Origin: Myxococcales bacterium
GTDB lineage: Bacteria; Myxococcota_A; Polyangia; Palsa-1104; JAEUJZ01
DNA: 64,000 bases
Direction of reading: 5' to 3'
NCBI GenBank assembly: GCA_016794365.1
Contig: JAEUKB010000079.1
Location: forward strand, 1 to 64,000
Part shown: positions 34,411 through 43,580 of the stretch, piece by piece
Position numbering within the stretch: position 1 is the first letter of the stretch
Layout of the letters: each line of letters starts with the position of its first letter
Position numbers and translations under genes: made by a program
The notes under the pieces: model-generated
Databases searched by the model: none
What the model saw: only the letters and a program-made list of their open reading frames with translations
What the model was told of the DNA's origin: nothing

Positions 34411-37400
34411 CTAGCGGTCGGAAGCCATGCGCCAGCTTGCGCCGTACCACGAGGCACTTGCACCCACCGGCTCGAGCGGAATGAACACGCCCCACAACAG
34501 GCGCAACGTGCGACGGATGCCGTCTCGCGAATAGCCGACAAAGCCCGACAGGATGCTCCATTCCAGATCACCCGCGCGCGGACGTCCGACGTGGAACAGC
34601 GGCCAGAACTCGAAGCGATATGCGCCCGCTCGCTCGCCGATGCCCTTGTAGTAGTAGCTGTTGAGCACCAGCGTGTAGTGACCTTTGGCGTTGCTCCAGT
34701 GCGCGCCGATCGGGAAGAACACCGTCGTCGTCTGCTTCGGACGCTTGAAGTGCCAGATCAGCGGGAACACGACGCGATCCCGGCTGCCGTCTTCATAGTC
34801 GCGCGCCCAAGTGAGCAGCGGCGGAATGAACAGCGACTTCGTGTTGTGCTCGTCGCGAGAGTAGGCAAAGAAGGGCAGCAGCGCCGTAAACAGCGTCGCC
34901 GGACGACGCACATGATAAAACAGCGGGAACAGCACCGTCGTCGAGCGATCCTTGCCTCCGAAGTGCCACAGCAGCGGGAAGACCACCGCGTTGTGATAGC
35001 CATCGGCGCGACGCTTGACGTAGGTCAGGATCGGCGGAAACACCCAGCTGGTCGTCTTTTCCGCGTAGTCAGCGTAGCGAACCACGAGCGGCACCAGCGG
35101 ACCCACCGCCGTCAGCCGATCCGAGTGAACGTGGTGAACATCGAGCAGCAGCGGGAACAGCACCGAGATCCGCCGCATCAGCGTCCGCTCATGCCAAAAC
35201 AGCGGCGTCACCATCGTCAAGCTGCCCGCCGGAGAGCTGGTTCGCAGCCACAGCGGCAGCACGAAGCTCGCCCCCGTCTTCGCCTTGTCGTCGCGGGTGT
35301 AATAGAACAGCGGGAACAGCGCCGCGCTCGTCACTGGATCTTGACGACGTACGTACAGCGGACCGATCCAGAAGCGATAGCCCACCGGGTTTTTGTTCAC
35401 ACCGAACAGCGGCGTAACCAGCCAGTTTTCCGGTGCCTTGCCCGCTCGGTGCGAAAAGTACAGCAGCGGCAGCGCCATAAACCGATACGAGCCGTCACCG
35501 TCGTTTGCTCCATAGAACAGCGGCAAAAATCCGCCGTACGTTCCCTGACCTTTGCGACCAAAGAACAGCGGACCCAGCACCGTCAGCGAGCGACTGCGCG
35601 CCGCATCATGCGAGTGATAAAAGAACGGCAGCACGAACAGCGCATGCGCGGTGTCTCGTCGGGTGTAAAACCACAGCGGGAAGACGCCGAAGTCGTCGCG
35701 ATCCTTGCGCAGGTCGGCATAGAACAGCAGCGCCGCCGCACGGGTCGCCTTCGCATCTTTGTAGAAGAAGCCAAGCGGAGTCGTCGCCCACGTCGTATCG
35801 CGGCTCTTGCCAAACGCAAACAGCGGCAGCAGTCCCGCCTGCGTCGATTCCGTCTTGTGGTTCTTCGAGTAGAAGAACGGCAACAGCACCGTCGTGGTTC
35901 GCTCTTCTCCACGAACGTGGAAAAACAGCGGCAGCACCACATGCGCCGTCGTCTTGGGCGTCTTTATCCCGTAATAGAGCAGTGCAACTTCTCGGAACTG
36001 CGTGTCTTCATCCCGCACATCCATAAACAGCGGGAACAGCACCGAGGCCCGACGCTTCGGACCACAGTACGAAAAGAACAAGGGCAGCAGCGCTCGCGTC
36101 ACGGTCTGTTCGCGCGTTCCAAGTCCTGACGCATGCTCGATGTACGGACCCAGCCAGAAGGTCCGCTTGTCCGGCGTGGACTTGTACGCAAACAAAGGCG
36201 CAATCGCGAACGTCGATTTCGGCGAGCGCGACACATAAAACAGCGGAACCAGTCCCGTGGTCGAAACCTGACCTTCCGCCGTCTTTTGCGTGGTGTGAAA
36301 CAGGGGTCCAATCACCAGCGCCGATTGGTTCGGGTTGCGAACCTGCCAGATCAGCGGGAACAGCACGGTGTAGCTGCTATCCGGCGAGCGCTTCCAAAAC
36401 AGCAGCGGAGCCAGACCCGCCGTCACTTCCGCGCGCTTGTCTCCCAGGTATTCCGGGCACTTGCGATGGTAGTAAAACGGCCCAAGCTGTAGCGTTTCCT
36501 GATACGGACGACGGCTGTGATAAAAGAGCGGGAACAGCGCCTGCATGCTGGCTCCGCCCTGACGGTGGAACCACAGAAGCGGAAACAGACCGGCGGTGTA
36601 GCCAGCGTCTTCGCCTCGCGTCTTCACCCGCGCAAACACCGGACCGACCGAGACATGGAAGCTGCCGTTTTGTTTGTCCGCCGAATAGATAAAGAGCGGT
36701 GGCAGCAGCGCAACGTGCGGATGTTGGCCACGCGCGACCGAGATGAGCGGCAGAAGACCTCCGCCCGAGCCAGTCTGCGACGACCAGCCGTAGATCGGAC
36801 CAAGGAAGCCAAACTTGCGCTGCGGCGACGTATGCAGCGCAGCCAGTAGCGGCACAAAGACCCGCGTATCGCTCTGTGCGCGACGACTGAAGAAGTGTAG
36901 ATAGAGAGGAACCATGCCCTCGCTGCCGCCTTCTTCGTCGCGTGTGTAGAAAAACGGTCCGGCATAGCCCCAAGAAGCGCCGGTCGTTTTGTTGCGATAC
37001 CACATCGCCAGCGGCGGCATCACCGTCGTAAAGCGTCGCAGCGGATCTTCGCGATGGAACGATGGCGGCGTCAGGACCACCGTCGTCGTCGATTCAGCTT
37101 CGGGATCTTTGTACGAACCACCAAGCGGCGTGACGATAAGACGGCTCTTGTCTGCCCCGCGATGATAGAGATACAGCGGAAACAGCGTCGAAGTCCGCGT
37201 GCCGCTTTGGTAGTTCTCTCCGTCGTAGAACAGCGGCAGCACCAGCGTGTGACGCTTTTCCGCCGTCTTCGAGTGAAACACCAGCGGCAGAAAGCCTCCG
37301 ACGGTGCGATCGGGCGTCTTGCGATAAAAGCCCAGCGCCAAAAAGAACGCCTGCGTCAGATCCGGCTGCTTGCGAACAAACAAAAGCAGCGGCAAAAAGC

Positions 37401-38286
37401 CCGTGTCCGAGCGCTGCTCTTCGATGTTGCGATGATGAAAGAACAGGAGCGGCGGCAGCACCACCGTCGTCTGATCGGTCTTCTTCGTCACCCAAAAGAG
37501 CGGCAGCAGACCCACCGCTCGGCCTTTTTCACCGTTTGCTCCGTAGCTGTGATGAAAAAACAGCGGCCAGATGCGATGCGCGCGCAGCTCCGGGTCGCGA
37601 TGATACTGGTACGTCGGAAACACCCAGACATCGCGCGACTGCTCTTTGAAGTTCTGGTGATCGGCGAACAGCGGGAACAGCACCCGCGTCTTCTTCGTCG
37701 GATGCCAGAAGTGATAGTAGAACGGCAGCACCATCCGGTAGCCAATCGGCCCCAGACGGTGAAAGTACAAGATCGCGGAAAGCGGACGCTGAACGCTCTT
37801 ACAGGCCTGCTTGACGCAGATCGTCTTGTCCGGGCACTGACCGTCGCTGTCGCACTCTGGCTTGGGCTTGCTGGCTTGCTCGCGCTTTTTCTTCTTTTCC
37901 TCTTCGGATTCCTCGTCTTCGTCATCGATGACTTGGCCCGGAGCGGGTGTTGCAAAGCGCTGCGGCTCGTCGGAAGTCTCGACCGTGGTCTTGACCTGCT
38001 GAGCCTGCGCAAACAGCGGTAGCGGCGGAAACGCCGGAGCAGGCGTCGCCGCAGCCGATCCACTCACCGTCGAGCTTGTTGTGGACGCAGCAGGCTGTCC
38101 CGCAAACGCAGGCAGCGGCGCAAGCGATCCCTTGGCAAGCGGGACCGCGCTGCGTGACAACAGAGTCATTCCCGACGGACGCGGGGCCGCAAAAGCAGTC
38201 TGTGCGCCCATCCCCAGAACCAGGGACAACGCGCAGATCAAACGCGGCAGCCAGCGACGGGAAATCGTTACGGCGTCATCTTCCAC
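34411..38286 (-). CDS. Giant secreted beta-repeat protein (LFPLFYH repeats)
   Basis: A 1291-residue protein. A signal peptide is seen (ICALSLVLGMGAQTAFA), then a low-complexity Pro/Ala stretch, a charged EEKKKKREQ segment and a small cysteine motif (CDSDGQCPDKTICVKQACK). From about residue 165 to 1270 there are some 45-50 units of about 22 residues, each like VLFPLFYH-x-R-x-x-x-x-x-x-T. The alternating aromatic/hydrophobic strand with charged turns suggests a repetitive beta structure, possibly an envelope protein or a large barrel. I recognise no family. The start is GTG; it overlaps the upstream gene by 19 bp. Confidence 0.85.
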   Translation of the reverse strand: MEDDAVTISRRWLPRLICALSLVLGMGAQTAFAAPRPSGMTLLSRSAVPLAKGSLAPLPAFAGQPAASTTSSTVSGSAAATPAPAFPPLPLFAQAQQVKTTVETSDEPQRFATPAPGQVIDDEDEESEEEKKKKREQASKPKPECDSDGQCPDKTICVKQACKSVQRPLSAILYFHRLGPIGYRMVLPFYYHFWHPTKKTRVLFPLFADHQNFKEQSRDVWVFPTYQYHRDPELRAHRIWPLFFHHSYGANGEKGRAVGLLPLFWVTKKTDQTTVVLPPLLFFHHRNIEEQRSDTGFLPLLLFVRKQPDLTQAFFLALGFYRKTPDRTVGGFLPLVFHSKTAEKRHTLVLPLFYDGENYQSGTRTSTLFPLYLYHRGADKSRLIVTPLGGSYKDPEAESTTTVVLTPPSFHREDPLRRFTTVMPPLAMWYRNKTTGASWGYAGPFFYTRDEEGGSEGMVPLYLHFFSRRAQSDTRVFVPLLAALHTSPQRKFGFLGPIYGWSSQTGSGGGLLPLISVARGQHPHVALLPPLFIYSADKQNGSFHVSVGPVFARVKTRGEDAGYTAGLFPLLWFHRQGGASMQALFPLFYHSRRPYQETLQLGPFYYHRKCPEYLGDKRAEVTAGLAPLLFWKRSPDSSYTVLFPLIWQVRNPNQSALVIGPLFHTTQKTAEGQVSTTGLVPLFYVSRSPKSTFAIAPLFAYKSTPDKRTFWLGPYIEHASGLGTREQTVTRALLPLFFSYCGPKRRASVLFPLFMDVRDEDTQFREVALLYYGIKTPKTTAHVVLPLFFHVRGEERTTTVLLPFFYSKNHKTESTQAGLLPLFAFGKSRDTTWATTPLGFFYKDAKATRAAALLFYADLRKDRDDFGVFPLWFYTRRDTAHALFVLPFFYHSHDAARSRSLTVLGPLFFGRKGQGTYGGFLPLFYGANDGDGSYRFMALPLLYFSHRAGKAPENWLVTPLFGVNKNPVGYRFWIGPLYVRRQDPVTSAALFPLFYYTRDDKAKTGASFVLPLWLRTSSPAGSLTMVTPLFWHERTLMRRISVLFPLLLDVHHVHSDRLTAVGPLVPLVVRYADYAEKTTSWVFPPILTYVKRRADGYHNAVVFPLLWHFGGKDRSTTVLFPLFYHVRRPATLFTALLPFFAYSRDEHNTKSLFIPPLLTWARDYEDGSRDRVVFPLIWHFKRPKQTTTVFFPIGAHWSNAKGHYTLVLNSYYYKGIGERAGAYRFEFWPLFHVGRPRAGDLEWSILSGFVGYSRDGIRRTLRLLWGVFIPLEPVGASASWYGASWRMASDR

Positions 38287-38849
38287 TCGCCGTTCTCCAG
38301 CACAAGGTTCACTTCGTCGGTCTGGACGTTTTCGCCCTTGGTCCTGCGCACCTTCAGGTTCGCCAGCTTGAACTCGCCTTGGCTCTTGAACGTGCTGCCG
38401 CGCAGCTCAAACTGCACACCTTCGAGATCTTTCTGCGCTTTCTTCAGCTCGTCGGCGGACTGCATCATCTGCTGTCCGACCTGGCCTTGGTAAAGCAGCG
38501 CGTAACAGTCGATCGCTTTCTGAACGTCGCCCTTCACCATCGCCGAGCGCCAGCGCTCAAACGTCTTTTCCGGCGTCGAAAACTCGGCGCGCGGCGGCGG
38601 CAGCTTGAAGGTGATCGACTTGATCTTGTCGCGCGGTAGCTCCAGCTTTTGTCCGCCAGAGGTTTCCATCACGACGACACCGTCAAAGTAATGGGTCAGC
38701 TTGCCAGCAATCTGGGTGTTGTCAGCGAGTGTGACAACCTCGGATGCGTATGCGCTCAGGGACGAAAAGCACAGCGTCCCGAAGACAAAACAGGCAGCGC
38801 GAAGAGCAGTTCCCGCCACGGTTGCGATGGCGTTCCGGCCAGAAGGCAT
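38268..38849 (-). CDS. Secreted protein with Sm-like start and NTF2-like end
   Basis: A 193-residue protein with a signal peptide (FVFGTLCFSSLSAYASE). Next comes an Sm-like stretch (VVTLADNTQIAGKLTHYF, then KLELPRDKIKSITF), a pattern seen in secreted bacterial proteins. The C-terminal half has FERWRSAMVKGDVQKAIDCY and a helix/strand pattern like NTF2/DUF4878 domains. Its 3' end overlaps the giant repeat protein by 19 bp, so both are probably exported together. The role is unknown. Confidence 0.75.
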   Translation of the reverse strand: MPSGRNAIATVAGTALRAACFVFGTLCFSSLSAYASEVVTLADNTQIAGKLTHYFDGVVVMETSGGQKLELPRDKIKSITFKLPPPRAEFSTPEKTFERWRSAMVKGDVQKAIDCYALLYQGQVGQQMMQSADELKKAQKDLEGVQFELRGSTFKSQGEFKLANLKVRRTKGENVQTDEVNLVLENGEWKMTP

Positions 38850-38981
38850 CAGGCAGACTCCTATGGGTGAGGCCGGATGAAATACCTTGACTTTTCGCCG
38901 ATGTCAAGGCTTGTGCTCACGCGTTCCCGTCGGTGTTTGTCTATTTGCAATCCCGAGAGGCGCGCGCTGGTCAAAGTGAGC

Positions 38982-40649
38982 TTATCCGCGCAAATAAGCC
39001 AGCACTGCATCCGCGCTGCGTAGCCCATCGATCGCTGCGCTGACGATGCCTCCGGCGTAGCCTGCACCTTCTCCAACGGGGAAAAGTCCCGCCAGCGAGG
39101 GTGACTGACGATCTTCACCACGAACAATGCGCAGCGGCGATGAGGTTCGCGTTTCAACCCCGATGAGCTGCGCCTGCGCCGACAGAAAGCCCGGCATCGT
39201 TCGCTGAAACTTCCCGACCGCTTGACGCAGCGACTCGGCCACAAAGGGCGGCAAGATCGATCCCAGGTCAGACGGCACAATCCCCGGTCGATAGGTCGAT
39301 GGCAGCACCGACTCACTGCGCTTGTGCGCCACAAAGTCCGACAGAAGCTGCGCGGGGGCGCGAAACTGTCCGCCGCCAGCCACAAAAGCAACCTGCTCAA
39401 TCGCGCGCTGAAACAGCATCCCTGCGAGCGGATCCCCGGCAAAGCGCTCAAACCGCTGCACATCGCGATCTTCGACGGAAACAACCAGCGCACTGTTGGC
39501 CAGGGGCGAGTCTCGACGCTTGAGGCTCATGCCGTTGACGCACAGACCGCCAGCTTCCGTCGCGCTCGGAACGACCCAGCCGCCTGGACACATGCAGAAG
39601 CTGTAGACACCGCGCTCTGCGACGGTGGTTGCCACTTGATAAAACGCCGCAGGAAGCGCCGGATGCAGGGCCGCCGCGCCATACTGGATGCGATCGATGA
39701 GCGGCTGCGGATGTTCGACGCGAGCACCGACTGCAAACGGCTTGCGCTCGACCAAGATCTCGTGATGGATCATCAGCTCATAAATGCTGCGCGCGGAGTG
39801 TCCGACGGCCAGCACCACCGCATCGGCAAGCACTTCCAGCCCCGACTCGCAGCGCACGCCCAGCAGCGTTCCCGATGGAGAGCGCACCAGCTCGACGACC
39901 TTGGCCCCGAAGTGATAGACCACCCCGCGCGCCGTCAGATCCGCCCGCATCGCCAGCAAGATCTTCGGCAAGCGGTTGCTGCCAATGTGTGGGCGAGACT
40001 CGACGCTGATTCGCGGATCGGCACCGTGCTCGCACAGCGTCCACAGCGTCTCTCCGATCGCCGCTTTGTCCTTGCTGCGCGTGTAGAGCTTTCCGTCGCT
40101 AAACGTCCCGGCGCCACCTTCTCCAAAGCAGTAGTTTGAATCGGGCGCGAGCGTTCCTCGGGTGAGCAGCGCCAGATCGTGTCGTCGCGGCTGAACCGGC
40201 TGGCCTTGCTCCAGCAAGATGACATCGGCCCCGGCCTGACACAGTCGCTGCGCACAGAAGGTTCCCGCCGGACCGCTGCCGATCACCACCACGCGCTTTT
40301 TCTGGGCCAGCGGCAAGGGCGCTTCGAGTCGCTGCATCCCGCCTTGCAGAAACGGAATCGCCTGCACGCCCGGCCCCGCGTCCACATTCAGTCGCGCACA
40401 CGATTCCGGCAGCGTCGATCCGGGCGGAAAGACCTCGACTTGCAGCCGATACCCGAGCGGAAAGCCTTTGCGTGCATCGAGCGACTTGCGAAGCAGCCGC
40501 GCCCCCAGCGGCCTGGCAATTCCCGAACGTCGTGACGCTTCAAGCAGCGCCAGCGCCCACAGCGCCGCGTCCGGATCTTCGTGTACCGCTTCGCCCGCCG
40601 CCTGCGTCACCGCCGAAAGCGGGACAAAAATATCAACCTGAGTCGCCAC
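38982..40649 (-). CDS. FAD-dependent dehydrogenase (COG2509 type)
   Basis: A 555-residue flavoprotein. An N-terminal region of about 100 residues precedes the FAD-binding Rossmann motif VVVIGSGPAGTFCAQRL and LLEQGQ. LYTRSKDK, the RPHIGSNRLPKIL block and FCMCPGGWVVPSATEAGG (with a CxCPGG-type cysteine motif) identify the uncharacterised FAD dehydrogenase group COG2509. GEGAGYAGGIVSAAIDGLR at the C-terminus closes the FAD site. The start is GTG at 40649. The natural substrate is unknown. Confidence 0.88.
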   Translation of the reverse strand: MATQVDIFVPLSAVTQAAGEAVHEDPDAALWALALLEASRRSGIARPLGARLLRKSLDARKGFPLGYRLQVEVFPPGSTLPESCARLNVDAGPGVQAIPFLQGGMQRLEAPLPLAQKKRVVVIGSGPAGTFCAQRLCQAGADVILLEQGQPVQPRRHDLALLTRGTLAPDSNYCFGEGGAGTFSDGKLYTRSKDKAAIGETLWTLCEHGADPRISVESRPHIGSNRLPKILLAMRADLTARGVVYHFGAKVVELVRSPSGTLLGVRCESGLEVLADAVVLAVGHSARSIYELMIHHEILVERKPFAVGARVEHPQPLIDRIQYGAAALHPALPAAFYQVATTVAERGVYSFCMCPGGWVVPSATEAGGLCVNGMSLKRRDSPLANSALVVSVEDRDVQRFERFAGDPLAGMLFQRAIEQVAFVAGGGQFRAPAQLLSDFVAHKRSESVLPSTYRPGIVPSDLGSILPPFVAESLRQAVGKFQRTMPGFLSAQAQLIGVETRTSSPLRIVRGEDRQSPSLAGLFPVGEGAGYAGGIVSAAIDGLRSADAVLAYLRG

Positions 40650-40670
40650 GATCCGTCCCTGCGCCTTTCC

Positions 40671-41687
40671 CTACAGCCCGTCTTTGTGAAGCTCTGCGAC
40701 GATCTTGCGGAACAGCTCTTTGTGCGAAAAGCCGCTCACCACGTCGGGAAACAGGTGGCCAATCTGACCGACTTCATCCAAGTGATCCGCCGGGACGCAG
40801 CCCAGGAACTTGCCCCACTTCGCCGACTGCACCGTCACCAGTCCGTCGTTGGGACGCGGCAAGAGCGGATTCGGGCTATACAGCGCGAACACGCCTTCAG
40901 GAATCGCCAGCAGCGGGTCCAGCAGATCGATCCGCGACGAGTTTCCCCACGCACCGCCCGCGCACTCGCTCGCAGCAATCCGTCCCGCTGATCGACCCGC
41001 GATGCTGTAGTAGCGCACCCGCGCATCGTCGGGATGACTCGCATTCCAGCGCTGCATCCCCGAAGTCGTCAGCTGCCCGAGCGCCGACTTCAGGTTCGGA
41101 CTGCCCGGTGCATCGGTCACACCCGACAGCGCCTTGAGGATTGCGTTGATGATGTCGTAGGAAAAGCCGGGCACCAGGCCGCTCACCACGTCGGCGACTT
41201 CAGAGCCTCGGTGCGGCGAGCTGATCGTCACCAGCGAGGCCACGCGATCGCCGTAGCGAAGCTCGCTCAACAGCGCACGCCCATCGATGCCACCTTGCGA
41301 GTGTCCGATGAGGTTCACCTTGCAGGCGTTGTACGTGCGCAGCGTGTCATCGACCACAGCGCCGAGGGTCTGTGCCCGCACCGCAGACGACTCATAGGGC
41401 GGAACCTGGGCTTCCACCACCGTCTCGCCCCGGCTGCGCAGATCGGCAGCGACTTGAAAGAAATAGTTGAGCGGACCGATGCGCTCAAAGCCCGCAAAGC
41501 CATGCGCCAGCACGATCGGATACGGCGCGCCCTTGCAGGTCCGCAGCGACGCCGATTCCGCCACGACAGACTCGCCCAAGTCATCCGCAGCCAGCTCGCC
41601 GCAGCCTGTGCTCAGCACACACATCAGCCAGCCACACAGCGCCGAGCCCACGTACGTTTGCCGACTCACCACCGTCTTTGCCCGCAT
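40671..41687 (-). CDS. Lipase of the alpha/beta hydrolase fold (family I.1-like), lipoprotein
   Basis: A 338-residue protein with a lipoprotein signal (VLSTGC). The catalytic serine is in NLIGHSQGGIDGR, the aspartate in RPNDGLVTVQSAKWG and the histidine in ADHLDEVGQI. An oxyanion loop PIVLAHGFAGF and the ISSPHRGSEVAD block are the hallmarks of Pseudomonas-type triacylglycerol lipases. A strong ribosome site AGGAGGAC precedes the ATG at 41687. It lies 21 bp upstream of the flavoprotein gene and may share its transcript. Confidence 0.88.
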   Translation of the reverse strand: MRAKTVVSRQTYVGSALCGWLMCVLSTGCGELAADDLGESVVAESASLRTCKGAPYPIVLAHGFAGFERIGPLNYFFQVAADLRSRGETVVEAQVPPYESSAVRAQTLGAVVDDTLRTYNACKVNLIGHSQGGIDGRALLSELRYGDRVASLVTISSPHRGSEVADVVSGLVPGFSYDIINAILKALSGVTDAPGSPNLKSALGQLTTSGMQRWNASHPDDARVRYYSIAGRSAGRIAASECAGGAWGNSSRIDLLDPLLAIPEGVFALYSPNPLLPRPNDGLVTVQSAKWGKFLGCVPADHLDEVGQIGHLFPDVVSGFSHKELFRKIVAELHKDGL

Positions 41688-41787
41688 GAGGTCCTCCTAT
41701 CGCCTACATCGTGAAAAAGCGAGCCATTTTTCGACGATGGTTTGATAAAGTAAATGGGCTTGCAGCGAGCTGCCGCTAAGTTCCTCC

Positions 41788-43038
41788 ATGTCGCAGGATG
41801 AGCACGAGAAAGACCCGCTGATCGGCTCCGTGGTCGATCGTCGCTACAAGGTGCTAAAGCGCCTGGGCGTCGGCGGCATGGGCATCGTCTACAAGGTCGA
41901 GCACTCGCACCTCAACAAGATGTTTGCCTTGAAGGTGATGCGACCGACCAAGGATGAAGTCGATCGCAAGCGCTTCGAGCAAGAGGCGCGCCTCGCTTCG
42001 CAGATTCGTCACCCGAACGTCATTGAGATCAGCGACTTCGGCGTGCTCCCGACCAATCAGCCCTACTTCGTCATGGAGTTTCTGCGCGGTCGCACCGTGG
42101 GCGAGGCCATCTACACCGGCTTCATGGACAGTCAGCTCATCTGCGAGATCGGCGTCCAGATCGCGCGCGGCCTGCAAGCCGTCCACAAGCAGAACGTCGT
42201 CCACCGCGATCTCAAGCCCGACAACATCTTCCTCATCGATCCCGAGTCTTCGTCAGCCCCCGACGCCAGCGGCGAAGAAGCTGGCGGCGAGCCCGCGTTC
42301 GTCAAGATCATGGACTTTGGCATCGCCAAGTCGGTAAATAACAACCTGACCGGCACCGGCATGACCGTCGGCACGCCCGAGTACATGTCCCCCGAGCAAG
42401 CGCGCGGCGAGCAGGTCGATTGGCGCTCCGACCAGTACTCGATGGGCTGCATCTTGTATGAAATGCTGACCCGCGAGATTCCCTTCGAGGGCAAAGGCGC
42501 ATTCGAGGTGATGTACAAGCACCTGAACTCGCCGCCGATGCCGCCGCGTCAGCGCAGCCCGCAGCGGGCTTCGTGTATCTCGACGCAGCTAGAGGCGATC
42601 GTCCTCAAGATGCTGGCCAAAAAGCCAAAGGATCGTCACGCCAGCATGCGCGCTGTCGAAAACGCACTGCGCGACGAAGCCCTGCGGCTCCGCTTTGACG
42701 AAGGCGCAACGGTGGTCGGTCCCACGCCGGTTCCGCAAGAGCAGATCACCCAGCCAAACGCCGTGCCGCGCGAAGTCACCGATACCAGCAAGACCCAGCC
42801 GATGATCCGCGCCATCGCCCCACCCGAGTCGATGAACAACCGACCCACGCTGGTGATGCAGGCGTCATCGAACCAGGCCGAAATGCTGGATCTGGTCAAG
42901 CGCATCCAGAGCCGCGTGAACTTGTCCCGCTCGGCCCCCAAGCTGGCCCCGGTGGCTGCCGGTGCGTCGCTCTATGCCCGCCTGCTTTCGTTTGTGCGCG
43001 GCCTGCTCGGTCGCCTGCGAGCCCTCATCCAGAAGTAG
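41788..43038 (+). CDS. Active Hanks-type Ser/Thr protein kinase
   Basis: A 416-residue kinase. Glycine loop LGVGGMGIVYKV, ATP lysine Lys49 (MFALKVMRP), HRD at 139-141 (VVHRDLKPDNIF) and DFG at 176-178 are all present, with the GTPEYMSPEQARG activation-end motif. An acidic insert (about 152-168) sits between HRD and DFG. After the kinase domain (about 285) the tail is Pro/Thr-rich, with a basic amphipathic C-terminal helix and no clear membrane segment. The next gene starts 8 bp later on the same strand. Confidence 0.93.
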   Translation: MSQDEHEKDPLIGSVVDRRYKVLKRLGVGGMGIVYKVEHSHLNKMFALKVMRPTKDEVDRKRFEQEARLASQIRHPNVIEISDFGVLPTNQPYFVMEFLRGRTVGEAIYTGFMDSQLICEIGVQIARGLQAVHKQNVVHRDLKPDNIFLIDPESSSAPDASGEEAGGEPAFVKIMDFGIAKSVNNNLTGTGMTVGTPEYMSPEQARGEQVDWRSDQYSMGCILYEMLTREIPFEGKGAFEVMYKHLNSPPMPPRQRSPQRASCISTQLEAIVLKMLAKKPKDRHASMRAVENALRDEALRLRFDEGATVVGPTPVPQEQITQPNAVPREVTDTSKTQPMIRAIAPPESMNNRPTLVMQASSNQAEMLDLVKRIQSRVNLSRSAPKLAPVAAGASLYARLLSFVRGLLGRLRALIQK

Positions 43039-43046
43039 GCCCGGCC

Positions 43047-43409
43047 ATGACCTATCACGAGCTGTGGTGGCGCGCCTTCTGGATGACCCAGGCGATTGAG
43101 GTGCCGATCTACACGCTCATCCTGACCAAGCTGCCCAGTCGTCCGCTGTGGCAAGCCCCCACCGAGCCGCCGCTCAGCCTGGGCATGCGCGTCGTGGCGG
43201 CGTTTCTGGCCAGCGCCATCACCCACCCGTGGGTCTGGTACGTCTTTCCGCGCTACATCGACGACTACTGGCCGATGGTGGCCGTGGCCGAGACGTTCGC
43301 AGTGGTCGCCGAAGCCCTGTGGCTGCGCTTTTGCGGCCTGCGCTACGCACTGCTTGTTTCCCTGCTCGCCAATGGCACCAGCGCAACGATAGGATTTCTC
43401 CGTAACTAA
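43047..43409 (+). CDS. Small integral membrane protein
   Basis: A 120-residue protein with three or four hydrophobic helices (FWMTQAIEVPIYTLIL, MRVVAAFLASAITHPWVWYV, AETFAVVAEALWLRF, YALLVSLLANGTSATIGF). It starts 8 bp after the kinase stop, so co-transcription is likely. No family was identified. The stop codon overlaps by one base the 124-bp structured repeat copy B. Confidence 0.75.
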   Translation: MTYHELWWRAFWMTQAIEVPIYTLILTKLPSRPLWQAPTEPPLSLGMRVVAAFLASAITHPWVWYVFPRYIDDYWPMVAVAETFAVVAEALWLRFCGLRYALLVSLLANGTSATIGFLRN

Positions 43410-43532
43410 GAACACCTCACAAAGCCTATTGCGGACCCTGGCTGCTGCATCGTCGGTCCTCACGTACTTGCGTACGCTCCGGTCCTCCTCTTTGCCTCCA
43501 GGGTTCCTCATGACGGTTTGGTTAGGTGTTCT
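43409..43532. repeat. 124-bp structured repeat, copy B
   Basis: Same length and middle as copy A (30667-30790). Its outer arms, AGAACACCTCACAAAGCC and GGTTTGGTTAGGTGTTCT, differ from copy A at positions that mostly keep pairing (GCC/GGC became ACC/GGT, with G-T pairs elsewhere). The inner stem is ACCCTGG/CCAGGGT. The central 30-odd bases with CGTAC-TTGC-GTACG are identical. It starts on the last base of the upstream stop codon. Confidence 0.85.
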
Positions 43533-43580
43533 CAATCCCGAGTCTGCGCCGGAAAGCGACCATCCACCCTGGAGACTGTC

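Noticed and set aside
34387..36129. 580-residue plus-strand open frame
   Set aside because: It is antisense to the giant repeat protein and reads as Arg/Gln/His-rich low-complexity sequence.
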